NCBI GenBank assembly: GCA_010015655.1
Contig: ML976682.1
Span: 673,043-737,042 of the forward strand
Reading direction: 5' to 3'
DNA length: 64,000 nucleotides
Source of the DNA: Bimuria novae-zelandiae CBS 107.79
Taxonomy: Eukaryota > Ascomycota > Dothideomycetes > Pleosporales > Didymosphaeriaceae
The notes under the pieces are model-generated. The model did no database searches, was not told the DNA's origin, and worked only from the letters and a program-made list of their open reading frames with translations. The position numbers and the translations under genes are program-made. Position 1 is the stretch's first letter. Each line of letters opens with the position of its first letter. Positions 33,990-47,393 of this stretch are shown here, one piece after another.

Positions 33990-36850
33990 AGTAAATACGC
34001 CGGCAAGCTAGAGATCTAACAGAAGGTCCCGGCGAGCGAGTCGCAATCGATTTTCACGACTATAAAGCAGACAGCTTAATAAGAGAGAAGAGCTAAATAC
34101 TAATGACTAACTAATTCTCTAGCTTTGCATAGGACTTCTACTTTAAGGATAACTACCCAGCACGGTTAATTATTAAATTACTTAGCACCTTTATGCGGTT
34201 TATAGAAGTATAATATAATATTATAGTAAAAGTAATTAAATCTAATAACGAGATCTTCTCTATTAAGGCAAACGTTAAGAAGTAGTGCTTAGCGTAAGGT
34301 ATTAAGATTAAGCCTTTAGCACCTAATACTTAAGCATAAAATAGAGGAGCTAAATACTTAAAGGGTGTAATTAAGGAGAAAGCGCGCGCGATACGACTTA
34401 ACTCTAACCTACCCTAGCAAATATAGCCTAAGATCACCTGAGCCGCAGTCTACTTATATAATCGAACGCTAAACTACGCTAATCGATAGCAATCTCTATA
34501 TAAAGTGTTCTTTACGACAGTAGCTTTTCAGAACGGCATTATTACCTAACCGAAGAAGCCTAATCAAGCTTACCTAAAAGTATATAGCTACAAAGCTTTT
34601 GCGATAACCAACAATACAAAACGCGGCAAGAGTAGGCTTTAGAGGCTTAACCCTAAGGCATGGATTAGCTACCTTGTCGGCTATAAATTAACAAATATCT
34701 AGAGAATATGGATTCCCTCTCTAGCAAAGACAATTAGTACTCGCGACGTGATATTCGACAAGGATACTATATTCTTAGGCAAAACTAAAGACCTAATAGA
34801 AAACCTTATGCATAGTATATTAGAAGAAATAGTGGCCTAGGTGCGATTAGTAGAGTTACCTCCCTTACCTCTATAAGAGCATGCCACTAAGTCCTTCTTT
34901 AAGGATAAGATAATTAGTAAAGCGCTAGAGGAAGAGGTTAAAGGAGCTCCTAAGTACAGGCAAGGCAGGAAAGTTAGGTATAAATATCTAACACCTCCCT
35001 TAACGCTACTACTAGTGACACTCCTTGCACAATTAATGGCAGGAGGCGATTAAGCTATACCACCCTAAAGAGTGCAAACAGGGTAGTGGCAAACAAGCCT
35101 ATAGGCCGCAGCCTTTATAGCAGGCACTAAAGCCAGTAGTAGTGGCAAATATAAAGGCAAGGCTCTTAATAAGGCGTAGCTTTAACAAATAATTATATTA
35201 GGTAAGAAGCCACATCGAAGCGTGCTTCTAGAGCCACCTACATGCTGAAGCAAGCTCGAAGATCACCCTCTCCATAATATGTGGAAGGAAGCAGAACGTT
35301 CCCATCTACAAAGCCACAAGGAAATAAAGTCCTGGAGTGAGGTTGCAACCGCTCTAGTGAAAGTGGCAGGCCATCAAATCCTCGACTACATGTGGGTATA
35401 TACCTACAAATTCGACAAACACTATCGATTGCAGAAATGTAAAGCAAGGCTAGTAGTGCGAGGTAATTAACAGCGGCACCTTACCTCGTAAGAAACCTAC
35501 GCCGCAACACTTGCAGGATAATTATTCCGCATGCTTATAGTAATTATAGCTTAGCTTGACCTAGAGCTTATTTAACACAACGTTACTAACGCGTTTGTCT
35601 ATGCAAAGCTGGACAGAGAAATCTATATAAGAATGCCTCGCGGCTACTCGCGAGTAGGCACAGTCCTTAAACTATATAAAGCACTGTATGGACTGCGCAT
35701 ATCTCTACTGCTCTGGCAAAGAGAATTCACATTAACGCTCCGTAATATTGGCTTTGAAATAGTGCCCCACGAGCCATGCTGCCTTATTAAGGACAGCATT
35801 ATTATCTTCTTCTATATAGATAACCTTATTATTACCTACGACAAGTCACAAAAGCAGGCTACTGAAGCTACTCTCGCAATAATAGGTACTAAATTCACAC
35901 TCACGGGTGGCAAAGACCTGCAGTGGTTTCTAGGAATTAAAATCATCAGGGACCGCTTGAGCAGAAAGATCTGGCTTTTACAAGCTTTATATATTAACAA
36001 AATATCGCGCCTTATTAATCGCTATAAGATTCGCTACAATACCCCGATAGGTTCAATCGAATTACTTCTAAGGACAGTACTAGCTAGTAAGGGTAAGATC
36101 AATCGATACCAGCGCAAAGTTAGATTAATTCTCTATACTATAGTTATATCTTGGCTAGATATCGCCTTTGCAAGTTCCCGATTATCACAATTCCTATCTA
36201 ACCTAAGCAAAGAGCACTAAGCGGCTACCAACCAAGTTTTCCTCTACCTTGCTAATACTAGATTACTAGGTCTTTAGCTTAGGGGTGCAGATACTTTAGA
36301 AGTGGTAAGCGACGCATCCTTTGCTAACAATACACTTAACCGCAAGAGCTCACAAGGATACATTATTAAGCTATTTAGTAGCCTAATCGCCTGGAAAGCA
36401 AACAAGCAAGATACAGTTACTATATTAATAACTAAAGCCAAATTACTAGCACTATCGCAAGTGGCCAAGGAGGCACTATTTACATCCCGATTACTAAAGG
36501 AGCTAAAGATTAACCTCAGCGACTCCCTTATTATAATTAATTTTAATAATTAGCAAACAATCCGACTTATTACTAAAGAAATTACTAAGTTACAGACCAA
36601 GCTCCGTTATGTGGATATCTATAATTATTAGCTAAGACAAGAGGTCGCACTACGAATAATTAAGGTAGACTATTAACGCTTAGAGGACATAGCTACAGAT
36701 AGACTTACAAAGGCCCTGCCTGTAAACAAATAGAGTAAGTTTCTGAGTAAACTAGGACTTAAAGATATATTAGACAAGATCACTAATTAAGAGGTTACCC
36801 TGCAGGATCTACAGCAGAGGATAGAGGTCTTTAAGTTAGAATAATAGACA
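33990..36850 (+). pseudogene. copia Pol: integrase, reverse transcriptase, RNase H, interrupted by stops
   Basis: The integrase core starts ERVAIDFHDYKADSLI at about 34038, with SNNEIFSIKANVKK (Asp to Asn) about 200 bases later. The reverse transcriptase reads VTNAFVYAKLDREIYIRMPRG near 35583-35643, then GTVLKLYKALYGLR (35654-35695), and the catalytic box as FYIDNLIITYD at 35811-35843, second Asp replaced by Asn. RNase H at 36302-36553 reads SDASFANN and SSQGYIIKL...LIAWKANKQDTV, as in copia elements. The longest open pieces are 35633-36220 and 36302-36553. Confidence 0.82.
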
Positions 36851-36895
36851 AATGCGAAAGGTCCAGCTTGAGGATAGGCCCAAGCTAAGGGGGTG

Positions 36896-37199
36896 TGTCT
36901 GATTACATGGTCCTTTGTATCTGCAAGGAGGCTGGCGCACTTACGCCTGTACATTCCGCCCTTGCATTCCGCCCTTGCTTAACGCGCAAGGAATGACGCA
37001 AGGAATGACGCAAGGAATGAAGCAAGGAATGAAGCAAGGATGAAGTAAGGAATAAAGCAAGGGATATCTAGGCAGGCAACCCAAAGATAAAAGGCAAAGT
37101 CCCAGACCTCTTAGAGACGAGCACACACAATTCATACCTCAATTCATCTCAATCAATTATCATCTTTTCATCTTATCAGATTACCCTTCCAATCTGACA
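36896..37199 (+). repeat. 3' LTR of the copia element with 12-bp tandem array
   Basis: It is 304 bp, tgtctgattacatgg to ccaatctgaca. At 36987-37061 there are about six tandem units of gcaaggaatgaN, preceded by two copies of cattccgcccttgc in the opposite sense, so the region can fold back on itself. The array lies where promoter elements of an LTR usually are; a regulatory role is inference. Confidence 0.88.
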
Positions 37200-38351
37200 T
37201 ATATTCTATTTACTAATTAGTTCAAAATTTTATATTCTTATAGAACTGTTTATTCTTCTACCTACTTTATCTAATTAGGGATTTCCTGTGTAATATCTTC
37301 CTTATCTATAGCTAGGGTAAGTATAACTATTACTACTTTAAGGAGGTTAGTTGCATTAACCTCTATCTTCTATTTCTTATATTCTTAGGCAAAATCCTCC
37401 TATTCTCTATGGTAAAGGCATTCTTTATTTTTAAATTATTATTATTTTTCTTTAGAAGAGATAGCACTTTTATTTTACTTAGTCTATTTAAACTTTTTAT
37501 TCTTATTAGCCTGCTTCTTTTTCCAACAGGTTTATTAGTTATAATAATATCTTTGTCTAAGTCTTTTTTTATATAGATAAGGATAAGATTCTTTTTTCTC
37601 TATCTTTACGTTCTTAGCATCGTTTTTAAAGTTAATTATTAGCTTATTAGGCATTAGTGTATAGTTCTTTTACCTAAATAGTCTTTAAGATATAAACTAG
37701 TATGTCCTTAGCTTCTTCCTTTAAGCTATTATAGTATATAACTATAAGTAGCGACTCGACCTAGTTGATTAGGGATTAGAGCTATTTAAATTTAGCTATA
37801 TAGTTATTAACTAACTTTATCTATCGCAAACGTTGTAGCTATTATTTAGCCTAATACTCTTTATTAATAGTACTAAACGTTTTATCTAAAGGTTTTTTAA
37901 ATATATTCAAGTTAGTAAAGGCTTCCGTTACGAGTTTTTCGTATATATCTAGGTTACTATCGTGTTTTAGATATTACTTTATTATAGGGTGTATCTATTA
38001 GTTAGACTTGCCCTTTATATTTATGCCTATTACTAGGATCTAATCCTGTTCCATTAGGAACTTCTTTTAGTTATAATAGATATATAATTTTATCTTAGTA
38101 AGGAACGTTCCAGGTCCCTTTTATTTATTATAGAAGTTAGGTAAGGGTATCTTAAGATACTATTTAAGGGTTATTATAGCCTAGCAAATTAATTATTCTA
38201 TAAGCTTTTATAGCCTCTTAATCTACTTTACTTATTTAGTGGCTACGTTCTAGATCGTGGGAGCTAAAGGGCTTAGGGTAGCAATAGATTAAGTTACTAG
38301 AGTAGCTAGGATCATGCTTAGTCTAACTATTATACTATAAAATAGTTAAAG

Positions 38352-38820
38352 TGTTATAAGGTGCACTTGCTTAGTTTAATTTAGGTTAAAGTAGTAAGGT
38401 AATAAGGCGTCTTATAAATTATTTAGTAATATAAATTAATACAACAACTTAGCGCGTAGCTATATAATCTAATCTTATAATATATAAGATAACTATTAGT
38501 CTATATAGAGAATATGCTCGTGTAGAAGATATTCAATTTAACTATAAAAAAGGAAATAATAATAAGAGAATTATTACACTATATACTAGTCTATTTCTTT
38601 CTCTATTTTTAAGTAATCCGACGATTGTCCGGCTTCTTAGCGGATTACCCTTGATCCGACATCGAAGCTGGTTCTTGACGGATCGTGGTCACGTGACCCT
38701 GGCTAACCCAAGCAGCCCCGCGAGTTCTCACAGGCTAGCTGTAGCACAACCTTATCCACCTTCCCCTATCTATCTTTAATTATTATAGTGTCACAGTCCA
38801 GGTTCCTTGAGCTCGTAACA
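38352..38820 (-). repeat. LTR of Ty3 copy B (5' end of the minus-strand element)
   Basis: It starts tgttataaggtgcact and ends gagctcgtaaca, 469 bp. It is RIP'd in its left half and almost untouched from about 38610 on, where it reads gtaatccgacgattgtccgg, then ggatcgtggtcacgtgaccc. Confidence 0.75.
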
Positions 38821-39914
38821 CTAAGTATTAGACCTAGTTTTAACGCTTAAAAATATCCTTTAAGGAAATCTTCTTTACCTTTAAAGTATAATTCCTTTGT
38901 ATAGTAATTAGAGGCAGGCTTTATTCTCATAGAAGAAGATTATAAGAAAGCTATATTATAATAAATAGGCTTTATTTTTCTACAAAAAAAATATACCTTC
39001 CTTAAAAACTTTAAATATAGGATTTAAATCCGTATATATTAACTTCTTTAATAAAATAGTAGCTTACCTTTTTACATTTATTTTTAAGCAACAAATCGCT
39101 CCTCTTTAATTATATACTAACTCTACTAGAAATATTATACATGCCTAATTAAAGCCTACTTCTAAAAAGCCTAAAGTTAGCTTTAGTAAATGTGGAAACA
39201 CCCCCGCGCGTATAAGCATATTATATATACTACTAAAAAAGTCTAGTCTAAATCCTTCCCAGGACAAGATAAGATAACCCTTAGTTTTACCTAAGCTATT
39301 AGTTAAGGCTTACTATAACTATAAATAATTAAACTACTATACTTATGAATGCCCTAATCCGTGCGTCTATAAAATTAAAGTTAATTAGAACTCTAATAAG
39401 GAATTTATTAACGCTAATAAAGCATTACTCATAAGAAATAAAGATATTTAGAAAAATACTTTGCCTTAGGTATAAGAAAATATAATCTTATTAATATTAA
39501 TCTATTACATTTACTAGGAGGCCCGTATTTCTCAAACACCCTTTTACTCTATTCTTAAGGAATTAGAATTTAATTTTATGTCCTTATTACTAATAGCGAA
39601 TAAAAACAATTTTTATATACTCTTTTTATAAAATTATTATCTTATTCCCTTCAAAAACTAATCCGAAAGCTACCCTATTAGATTACAGTTAAAGGATTTT
39701 CTAACTAACTTTAGGTTCTTATTAATACATATATTTATCTTTATTTAAAGATTTATAGAAGAACGGTCTTTACCTTCCTATTTATTAATATAAATCTTAG
39801 ATCTTAAAACTACATTATTAGCCTAAGATAGATAAAGTAATTCTAATACTAACTTAATATAGTATAAAATTAAATTATATAGCTATTAAAGTATCCTTAG
39901 AACTATAATCTATA
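38821..39914. other. RIP-degraded repeat sequence, family not recognised
   Basis: Strongly AT-rich with no readable protein motif. It lies between Ty3 copy B and the first 182-bp direct repeat. The tail after the matching right repeat (53793 onward) reads like a Lys/Arg-rich transposase C-terminus, so this may be the other half of one element; that is a guess. Confidence 0.3.
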
Positions 39915-40096
39915 TGGTGCACAGTACCAACGGTTAGGAAGCTCGTAAACAAAGTATATTAAGGAGTAAAAGTCCTACTTGGAAGTTTAGCTATTTATAG
40001 AGTTAGGAGGATTACGTACTTAGCTATTTAGTTACTTAGCTTAGTTTTAGCTTATATAATAAAGTTTTAGCTTGGAGCTAGTAAGTTTTTATAATA
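39915..40096 (+). repeat. 182-bp direct repeat, left copy
   Basis: It matches 53611-53792 over the same length, sharing taaaagtcctactt, tagctatttatagagtt and tataataaagtt.tag. Almost all differences are transitions. TG starts it and the end ataata corresponds to caaca on the right, so it could be an LTR. Flanking pentamers (ctata, ggtat) do not match. Confidence 0.55.
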
Positions 40097-41674
40097 TATC
40101 CCCTAGCTCTTAAAGCATAGTAAAAAGAGTTAAGTGGTAAATTAAAATATAAAAAGTTGTAAATTAAAATATAAAAAGTTGTAAACTTACGCATAGAGCT
40201 TAAAAAGCGTCTAGCTTAGAGCATTAGCTTACTAGGTAATTAGTCTAAGTAGCTAGTTTACATAGAGTTCCAGAAAAAAAGGTAGATAAAAGAGGAGCAA
40301 TGTACTTCTACCATAGAGCTTTAATAAATATTTAAGTATAGCTATCTACTTGTAACGTAACCCGTGCGAGTACCTAAAAAGAAAGGTAAAAAAATAAGAG
40401 TAGTGTACTTCTACTATAGAGGTATAATGAATATTTAAGGGTAACTATTTACTTATAATGTAACCTGTGCGCGTACCTGCATATATAAATAAGAAAATAG
40501 GTAGCTATAGGATTATAGTGCCTAACTAGTAAAGGCTTACTTGCCTAAAGGCTTACTATAATCTATACTTTAATATTTCTTAGAAACACTAAAAAATGGT
40601 CTACTACTTAGTACTTATACTAAGCTTAGTTAATAATACCTTCGACTAATTTTTTATTTATTTTTGTTTTTAATTTTACTAATCTTCTTACTTGTAAGCT
40701 TATTATAAAGCTCATAAAAAGCTTCTCCTTAAAACACGTACTAAAGGCAGTTATACTTTATAGACTTCTAGTAATACTAGCTATTTACTATATATAAGTA
40801 CTTATAGCTTATATTAAAAGTGCGCCTTTTAAGTATAGCGTATATACTTATATACTTAGTTATTTAGCTAAGCTACGTAAGCTAGTGAGTATATCTTTTT
40901 AAAATTAAAATTACTATTATGCCTAGTCATAATAGGTTATTAAGCTCTTTTTAAGCCTACTTATAGTTATATTTTAATACTAAGCGTAGGAAATCCTTTA
41001 TTAGTAGCGTACTCTTCATTTTTAGAAAATCTAGGAGTGTAGCGTTAGCGTGTACGGGTTCTATTTAGATAGCTATTTAGTTATCTTTATTATTCTGTTG
41101 CTCTATAGGCATGGGATAATCTCTCTACATATATATTATACTTACTCCTTCTAATTATTATTATTTAAATAAAAATTACTTTTAAGTGCTCTAATTAGCG
41201 CCTATAGCGTCTACTACTTACTTAATTATAGTACTGTAAGCTCTAGCCTTTACAAATTAACTATACTATAAACCTAGTTTTAAAGTACCTAAAGCTTTAT
41301 TATAAGCTAATTATAAATAGTAAACTTTACCTTATAGCGCTTAAGCTATTGTATATAAAGCTTGCCCTTAGTATTTAGGTCTAATAGCTCTGGAGTCTAC
41401 TCGTGTATATATATTTACTTAGAAGTTTTAAAGTTAATATAACTTTATATCATTTAAACCTTTACGTAGTACTTAAGCTACGTATACTAAGGTAAAAATA
41501 AGTCATAATCTATAAGCTAGTTAATTGCTAAGAGCTTTATAGTAGTTATTATATAGCTTCGCTCTATTATAAAACGTAAGCATAAGGATAATAAGAAGTA
41601 AGAAATAGTTTATTACTATAATTATTAATTATTGTAAAGTAAGTATATTATAAAGTTTTATAAAGGTACTAAGC
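40097..41674. other. RIP-degraded interior between 182-bp repeats, no product recognised
   Basis: It contains a local repeat of about 130 bases: ggtagataaaagaggagcaatgtacttctaccatagag near 40280 and the related aaaataagagtagtgtacttctactatagag near 40390. It holds no reading frame. With Ty3 copy A removed, the interior between the two 182-bp repeats would be only about 1.6 kb, the size of a non-autonomous LTR element. Confidence 0.35.
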
Positions 41675-42077
41675 TGTTAAGACCCTAAGGGGTAGCTAGT
41701 CCCAAAGAGGCTAAGGTTAGTTCTTGGGCAAGAGTGTTAGTAATATAGATAAGGGGTATTAATAGCTTGCGCGTATTAATAGGACGTTAGTATTAAAGGT
41801 ATATATAGCATAATTAAATCAACAAAAGCCTAAGTCAAATCCAAACGATAGATTAGTAAACAGGTTAAACACGATAGTAGAAGACTACCATCGCGTTCCT
41901 ATATACATGTCCTAGACTACTCGCTGGCGAGCGCTCTCTGCAGAGCGCTCTTTACAGAGCAATTACATAACTTAGCGCCATGCGGCGTAGTCGTAAATAA
42001 CTAGTTATTCCTAGCAAATAATATAAAGGGTTAAGTACAAAACTAGCATAACCTTCTTTAGATTTTAGATCTTAATA
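41675..42077 (-). repeat. LTR of Ty3 copy A (3' end), 403 bp
   Basis: It starts tgttaagaccctaaggg and ends agatcttaata, aligned with agatcctaaca of the other LTR. It contains an extra gcgctctctgcagagcgctc palindromic block near 41934. Confidence 0.88.
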
Positions 42078-42451
42078 TTATCTTCTTCCTTCTAAGATTT
42101 ATCTTTAAATTACGTATTAGATTTTAGCTCTTCTTATATAAGCGTAACTTTACTTTTATATTTATAAGTATAACGTTAGTTGCTATGCCTGCTAAGTTTA
42201 CTACCTATAAACTTTATTTATATAACGAAGTCCTTTAAGCTAATTTTATTACTAAGTACCTTTATTTTAAGTATAAATTTAAAGGTTAAAAGTATCGTAT
42301 TATACCTAAGTTATGTTTAAAGTATACTAAGTATATTCGCCTTAGCTATTCGTGCGTTAACATGTCTTAGGCGTTATTACATAAAATACAAGAGAAGTAT
42401 AAGAAAAAGGTTAAAAAGGATAAGAAATAATTAGCTATAGTTATTTCTTAT

Positions 42452-42622
42452 TGTCAGATAGTATGATAAGTAGATGTTGATGCAACTTGATAGTATTTAT
42501 TGTTTTTTTTTGTATTCTCCACTGTGTTTAGTTGGTTTCGGATATTTTGCTAGTGTGCCAAGCCAAGTGGTCCCTGCTCGATTGTACAGATCTGACCTCA
42601 CCGCAGCTTATTCTATCTAACA
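42452..42622 (-). repeat. 3' LTR of the nested copia (171 bp)
   Basis: tgtcagatagtatgataag to ttctatctaaca. It differs from the other LTR at only about seven positions, nearly all transitions, so the insertion is comparatively young. Confidence 0.9.
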
Positions 42623-45498
42623 CACCCCTTTAGCTTGGAAACTCTTTAAGCTGGCACTTATGCAATTATAAGGTCTTTAAGTTGCTCTTAAATCTCCTTA
42701 AGAGGCACAGTATTTGTTACCTCCTTAGTCTCTACATTAACTAATCTAAGTTATTAGAGAAAACCCTCCCACTTGCTTTTAGAGAGCACCTTTATAAGGC
42801 TATTAGTAATTATATCCGCTAACTACACATGCTCCACCTTAATCCTGCCCATAGATACTTCTTGTCGGATCCAGTAGTTGTGGACGTCCACATGCCGAAG
42901 TTTAGTTTAGAGGCGGGAAACCTCCTTAGATACTAGGCGTATAGTTTATTTATTATTACACTAAATAGTAACTGTGCGCGCGTCTAGTTTAATCTTAAGT
43001 TCTTAAAGCAGTCTTAAGATAAAGAGTGCTTCCTTATCTACCTAAGAGAGAGCCAGTAGCTCGGCCTTAGTAGTTAATATTATTATAGTGTCTTGTTTAT
43101 TTACTTTCCAGGCGATAAGACCGCTAAAGAGCTTAATAGCGTAACCTTAAAAGCTCTTGCGGTCTATTGTATTGTTAGCAAATAATGCATCGCTTATAAT
43201 CTAAAGTCTAGTATTACCTCTAAGCTATAGGGCTCGCTGCTTTGTGCTTTAAAGGTATAGGAGAACTTAGTCTGCTGCGTCTTGGTGCTTAGTCCTTGGG
43301 TTTAATAGAAATCGAGCTAATCGTGATGTTGCAAAGGCAATGTCTGGCCTAGTAGTGACTATAGTAAAGAGCAGCGATCTAATCTTGCGTTAAAATTTAT
43401 TAATTTTAGTTAGTATTGCTAACCCTTTCCTTAGTAGTAATTTAATCGTAGCTATTAGAGTGTTATGTTGAATGTTTGTCTTGTCTGCTAGTCGGCTAAT
43501 CTTGTCTGAATAGGAGGCCTGTGATAGTTGAATCTTACGGCTTGTTTAGTCCCGTACAACCTCTATACTAAGAAACTATTAAAGGTTATTTCCTCTAGTA
43601 AGAGTGTACTTGTCTTATAAGCATTTAATTACTTGTTAAGCTTCTTGTTCTTTGTCCTTGTGGTACGCGAGTATGATGTCGTTAATATAGAAGAATATAA
43701 TAACTCTATTTTTAATTAGGTAGCACGGCTCGTAAGGCACTGTCTAGAAGCCTAGCGCTTTAAGCGTTATCGTGAATTCTCTTTGCCAGAGGAGTAGTAA
43801 AATGCGAAGGCCGTATAGTGCTTTGTTTACTTATAATATTATTCTAGGCTTCTGATAACCTTAAGGTATTCTTATGTACACCTCTCGATCTATTATTACG
43901 TAGATAAAAGCGTTAGGGACGTCGTACTGCGTGAGCTCCATATTATAGTAAGCTACTATTGCCATCATTATTCGGAATAACTGGCTGGCAAGTGTGGCTG
44001 CGTAAGTATCTTGCGAGGTAATATTTTGTTACTAATTGCCTTAGATGACTAGTCGCGCCTTATACTTTAGCAAGCGATAGTGCTTATTAAGTTTGTAAGT
44101 GTATACCTATATGTAGTTAAGGATCTGCTATCCTATTAGTTTAATCTTCTTTACTAGAATTTCTAACTATAATTTTATCTTTTAGTAGCTTGCGAGGTAC
44201 ACTTGCTTAGCCTCTTAGAATATCTCGCCTATTAGGTAATCTTTAAGCTTGGTTTAGCACGTTGGTAGAGGTGGAAGTTAACTTTAATGGGGCTTTAAGC
44301 CTTTGGCGAGCATTCTTATTATTTTAGCCTTGTCTATAACTTCTCCTTTATATTTTCCAACACGGCCAGCTTAGGTTCCCGCTATAAAAGCTACTACCTA
44401 GGGGATGGTTATAGAGGACGCTTGTTGCGTTAGACTTATTTAGTCTCTAGCTATTAACTATGCAAGTAACGCGACAGGTAGTAGTGTAGTTAGAGGAGCT
44501 AAGTAGCTATCCCTAATCTTCCTTCCTTAATAGTAGCCTGGTGGATCTGCTTTATCTTGTTATTTTGACGAATCTATAGTGGCTTTATCCTTATAAAAGG
44601 AGTCTGTTTGTGGTTGTTAGGTAGGAGTTGGCAAATTAATAGTTCTTACGTGTGTTACTATTTCTTAAAGCGTGCTGTGCATAAGACTGTCTATAAAGTC
44701 CTTAATTTTCTTATTAAATACTAACTCTTCGTTAAAGATAACGTCCCGGGTACTTATCACTTTGCTAAGTGACGGTATCTATATTTAGTAGATGTTTGAT
44801 AATCGGTATCTAACTAGATAACCAATCTATACCTTTGGGTCAAGACATTGTAGGCGTGATTTGCCTTGGTGAGTATTATTAGCTATTATAAATGCCTTGT
44901 AGCTATACGCTTTTAAGTGTGTAATATTAGGTTTTCGTAGTAAGGTGACTATCCTATTGCTAAAAGCGACTCGTGTGAAGAATATCTTATATGGTGTTTT
45001 CTAGTGATTTGCATAGTTTGGTGTTCGATTGTAGAGGTATACAGCGGCTCTTGTAATCTCAGGCTATAGCTCCTAGGATAGGTTGGCATTAAGTCGCATG
45101 GCACGAGCTTTCTCCTTATTTACACCCCCTAAGCGTTCTGCGCCCCTATTTTGTGATTGTGTATCTAGTGCGGAAGGCTCTATAATTATTCCTTAGGTTG
45201 TTAACTATTTCTTAACTTTTAGTTTAACTGTGGCGATCTCGTTGTCTGCTTTAATGGTCTTAATAGAGATGTTGTAGTGGTTCTTAAGGAATAAGATAAA
45301 TACTAAAAGGGCATTAATAATTAACTTTGCTATTTAGTAATCTATAAAGTAGAGGTCCTATTACATGCCTGAAAACTTATTAGTAATTAGTAATTAACTC
45401 TTCTCTTTAGTGACTCCTTAGATCTCGTATGTGTGGAAGTTAATGCTAAGCCTCTCTCCAGGTCTATCTTTGTTTATTCGTGGGGCGTGGCTTATCTA

Positions 45499-45723
45499 CT
45501 ATCTGGACTTTGCTCTCCCGTATGAGTTGCATTCTATAGTTGTGATGCCTTTGACACGCACCCCTTTAGTTTGCTGCACTAGGTGTTTAATAGCTACTAG
45601 GCCTAGGTGTCCTAGTCTTTTATGCCATAGTATAGCTAAGGCCTTTTGCGGTCCTCTTTTGGTTCTTGTAGTGATCTTGTGTGTGTGATATGTGACAGGT
45701 GGTAGCGGATTGTATTCTAGCAC
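45499..45723 (-). pseudogene. copia pre-integrase segment (gag_pre-integrs type)
   Basis: An open 74-codon stretch reads LWHKRLGHLGLVAIKHLV and later GVRVKGITTIECNSYGRAKS. This is the H-x-H-type zinc segment before the copia integrase (family W-H-x-R-L-G-H ... C-x-x-C-x-x-x-K); the second Cys now reads Tyr. It is a piece of Pol and not a separate gene. Confidence 0.75.
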
Positions 45724-47393
45724 CCACTATCTAAACATCTTAGTTATAATTCTAATGGCTCTATTCTTAGCTCCTTAGAGAGTGGTTAGGTCTATTTATG
45801 TATCCTACCAGATCCCTTTGTGCCTTAACAGTTAGAATAACACTAAGTTATATAATAGGTCTAGGCAAATAGCTATATCTTATAGGGTTAATTTTATTGT
45901 TCTAGTGTTATTCTTTAAAGTGAGGTCAATAGACCCATATCCTCTAATCCACACTTTGGAATTTCCGGCCCATATATAGTCTCCGGGCAGTGGTGGTCGG
46001 AAACTGTAGATGCGATTAGGGTTATTAGTGATGTGGCAGGTTAATCTTAAGTTAAGGATAAATAACTTTTATAGTAGATAATTAGTAGTATCTCTCCCTC
46101 TTGCTACTAAGTTAAAAGCTACTTTAGTAGCAGCAATTCTCTGGCCCTCTAGTTAATCTTTAAGGATCTCGGGCGTTGGAGTGTGCGATTATTTCGTAAT
46201 TAGTATTCTTAATTAGGTCCTACTTTGTCCGTAGATTAGTCCCTAGAACGTTGCGTCTTTCTCACGCTTAAATTATATAAGCTCGCTGATAGTCTCGTTT
46301 AGTTTTCACTATTTAGGAGTCTTGTCTGGATTAACATAATAGCAGTCCCTTATACTATGGCGTTGTCTACATGCAGGGCATTTTGCTCCTCTTATAGCAG
46401 TAGGCTCTAAATCTACAGGCTGTTTAAGCGTGGTGGTTTTCCTGCCCGCTGTACGTTGATTACGAGGTCTACCTTAGTTTTGTTTTAATAACGCGCTTTT
46501 AGTAGGATAGGCGTCCCTATCGTTGCCCTAGGTAAGTGCACCACCTTTAGCGAAAAATAATATATTATTAGACATAAATGCTTTGTGTTTCCCTAATCTA
46601 AGGGGATAATTTGTTATTATATGTTCTTAGAAGCGTTGTATTATCTCTTTTCGATCCATGCCGGCTACAAATTGACCATTATCTTAAAAATTCGTAGACT
46701 ATATAGGAGCAACCTTATTTACGGCATCTATAAAGTCTTTTATAATTATATTAATTTATAATAGCTTAATAACTTAGAAGGCTTCTGCTTCTGCAGCTGC
46801 TTTGTCGTACTTAGCTAGCTAAGTATCCTATTGTTAAGGGCTTCTTATTAGCTTGAGTGCCGCATGGTATCTGGTACGTGCTTGTTCTCGTTCGAGTTGG
46901 TCGCTTATGCCAATTGTCTTCTGCAGATTGGTAATCCACTGTTGTAGTAGCTTGTCTGGCAGGCAACATGTGCGCAGTAGGTGCGGTGACACAGTTAATT
47001 AGATAAACGCAACGATGTGCTGAAGGCTTAATTACTCCTTCTTATATTCGTGTTAATCGCTCTTATATTGCTTAAAGAGGATCTTATAGTATTCGAAGTC
47101 TTCTTTAAAAGCCTTCCAGCCTCTAGCTAATAGTTTGGTTAGTCTTATTAGGACTTTAATATTCGCGGCTGGCGCGTAGTTGGTAATAACTAGAGCCCTT
47201 ATTAGTAGTGGTTTCGGGGTTAATAGCGTGGTTAAATTTGGATTAACTTTATCCTAAATGTTATGTACTACGTATCTTGCCTAGAGTTGTGTTCTCTATC
47301 CCTTGTGGTCTGCGGAGGTGTTTAGGTGTACCGTAGAATCGCGGTTTGAGAGTTGCGCCATATTGTATCAGTTGGGGCAGTGAGACTCTTAAT

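Larger units (their letters stand above)
31736..37199 (+). mobile_element. Ty1/copia retrotransposon, 5464 bp, inside Ty3 copy B
   Basis: LTRs at 31736-32027 and 36896-37199 are flanked by the target duplication TATAT (31731-31735, 37200-37204). The 5' LTR is followed by a primer-binding-like attaagagtctcactgcc, and the 3' LTR is preceded by the purine-rich caagctaagggggtg. Gag, integrase, reverse transcriptase and RNase H are recognisable in that copia order but carry many stops. Base composition is better preserved than in the surrounding Ty3, so it inserted later. Confidence 0.92.
25868..38820 (-). mobile_element. Ty3-type retroelement, copy B, carrying a solo LTR and a copia element
   Basis: LTR-like ends lie at 25868-26317 and 38352-38820. 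On the minus strand the order is gag (37205-38351, then across the copia), reverse transcriptase with Y-L-N-N-I-L-I-Y at about 29715-29740 (Asp changed to Asn), and integrase with LYNFILVIVNYLTKE near 27945-27990, where the family has L-V-V-V-D-R-L-T-K. Net length without the two insertions is about 7.07 kb, normal for the group. All frames are destroyed by RIP-type stops. Flanking pentamers (taacg left, ctaag right) do not match, so the two LTRs may not be one original pair. Confidence 0.75.

Noticed and set aside
36941..37135. Minus-strand open stretch with repeated P-C-F/V-I residues
   Set aside because: It is the complement of the 12-bp tandem array of the copia LTR; repeat length divisible by three keeps it open by chance.
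25868..38820. A target-site duplication for Ty3 copy B
   Set aside because: Flanking pentamers taacg and ctaag do not match, so the pair of LTRs is reported without it.
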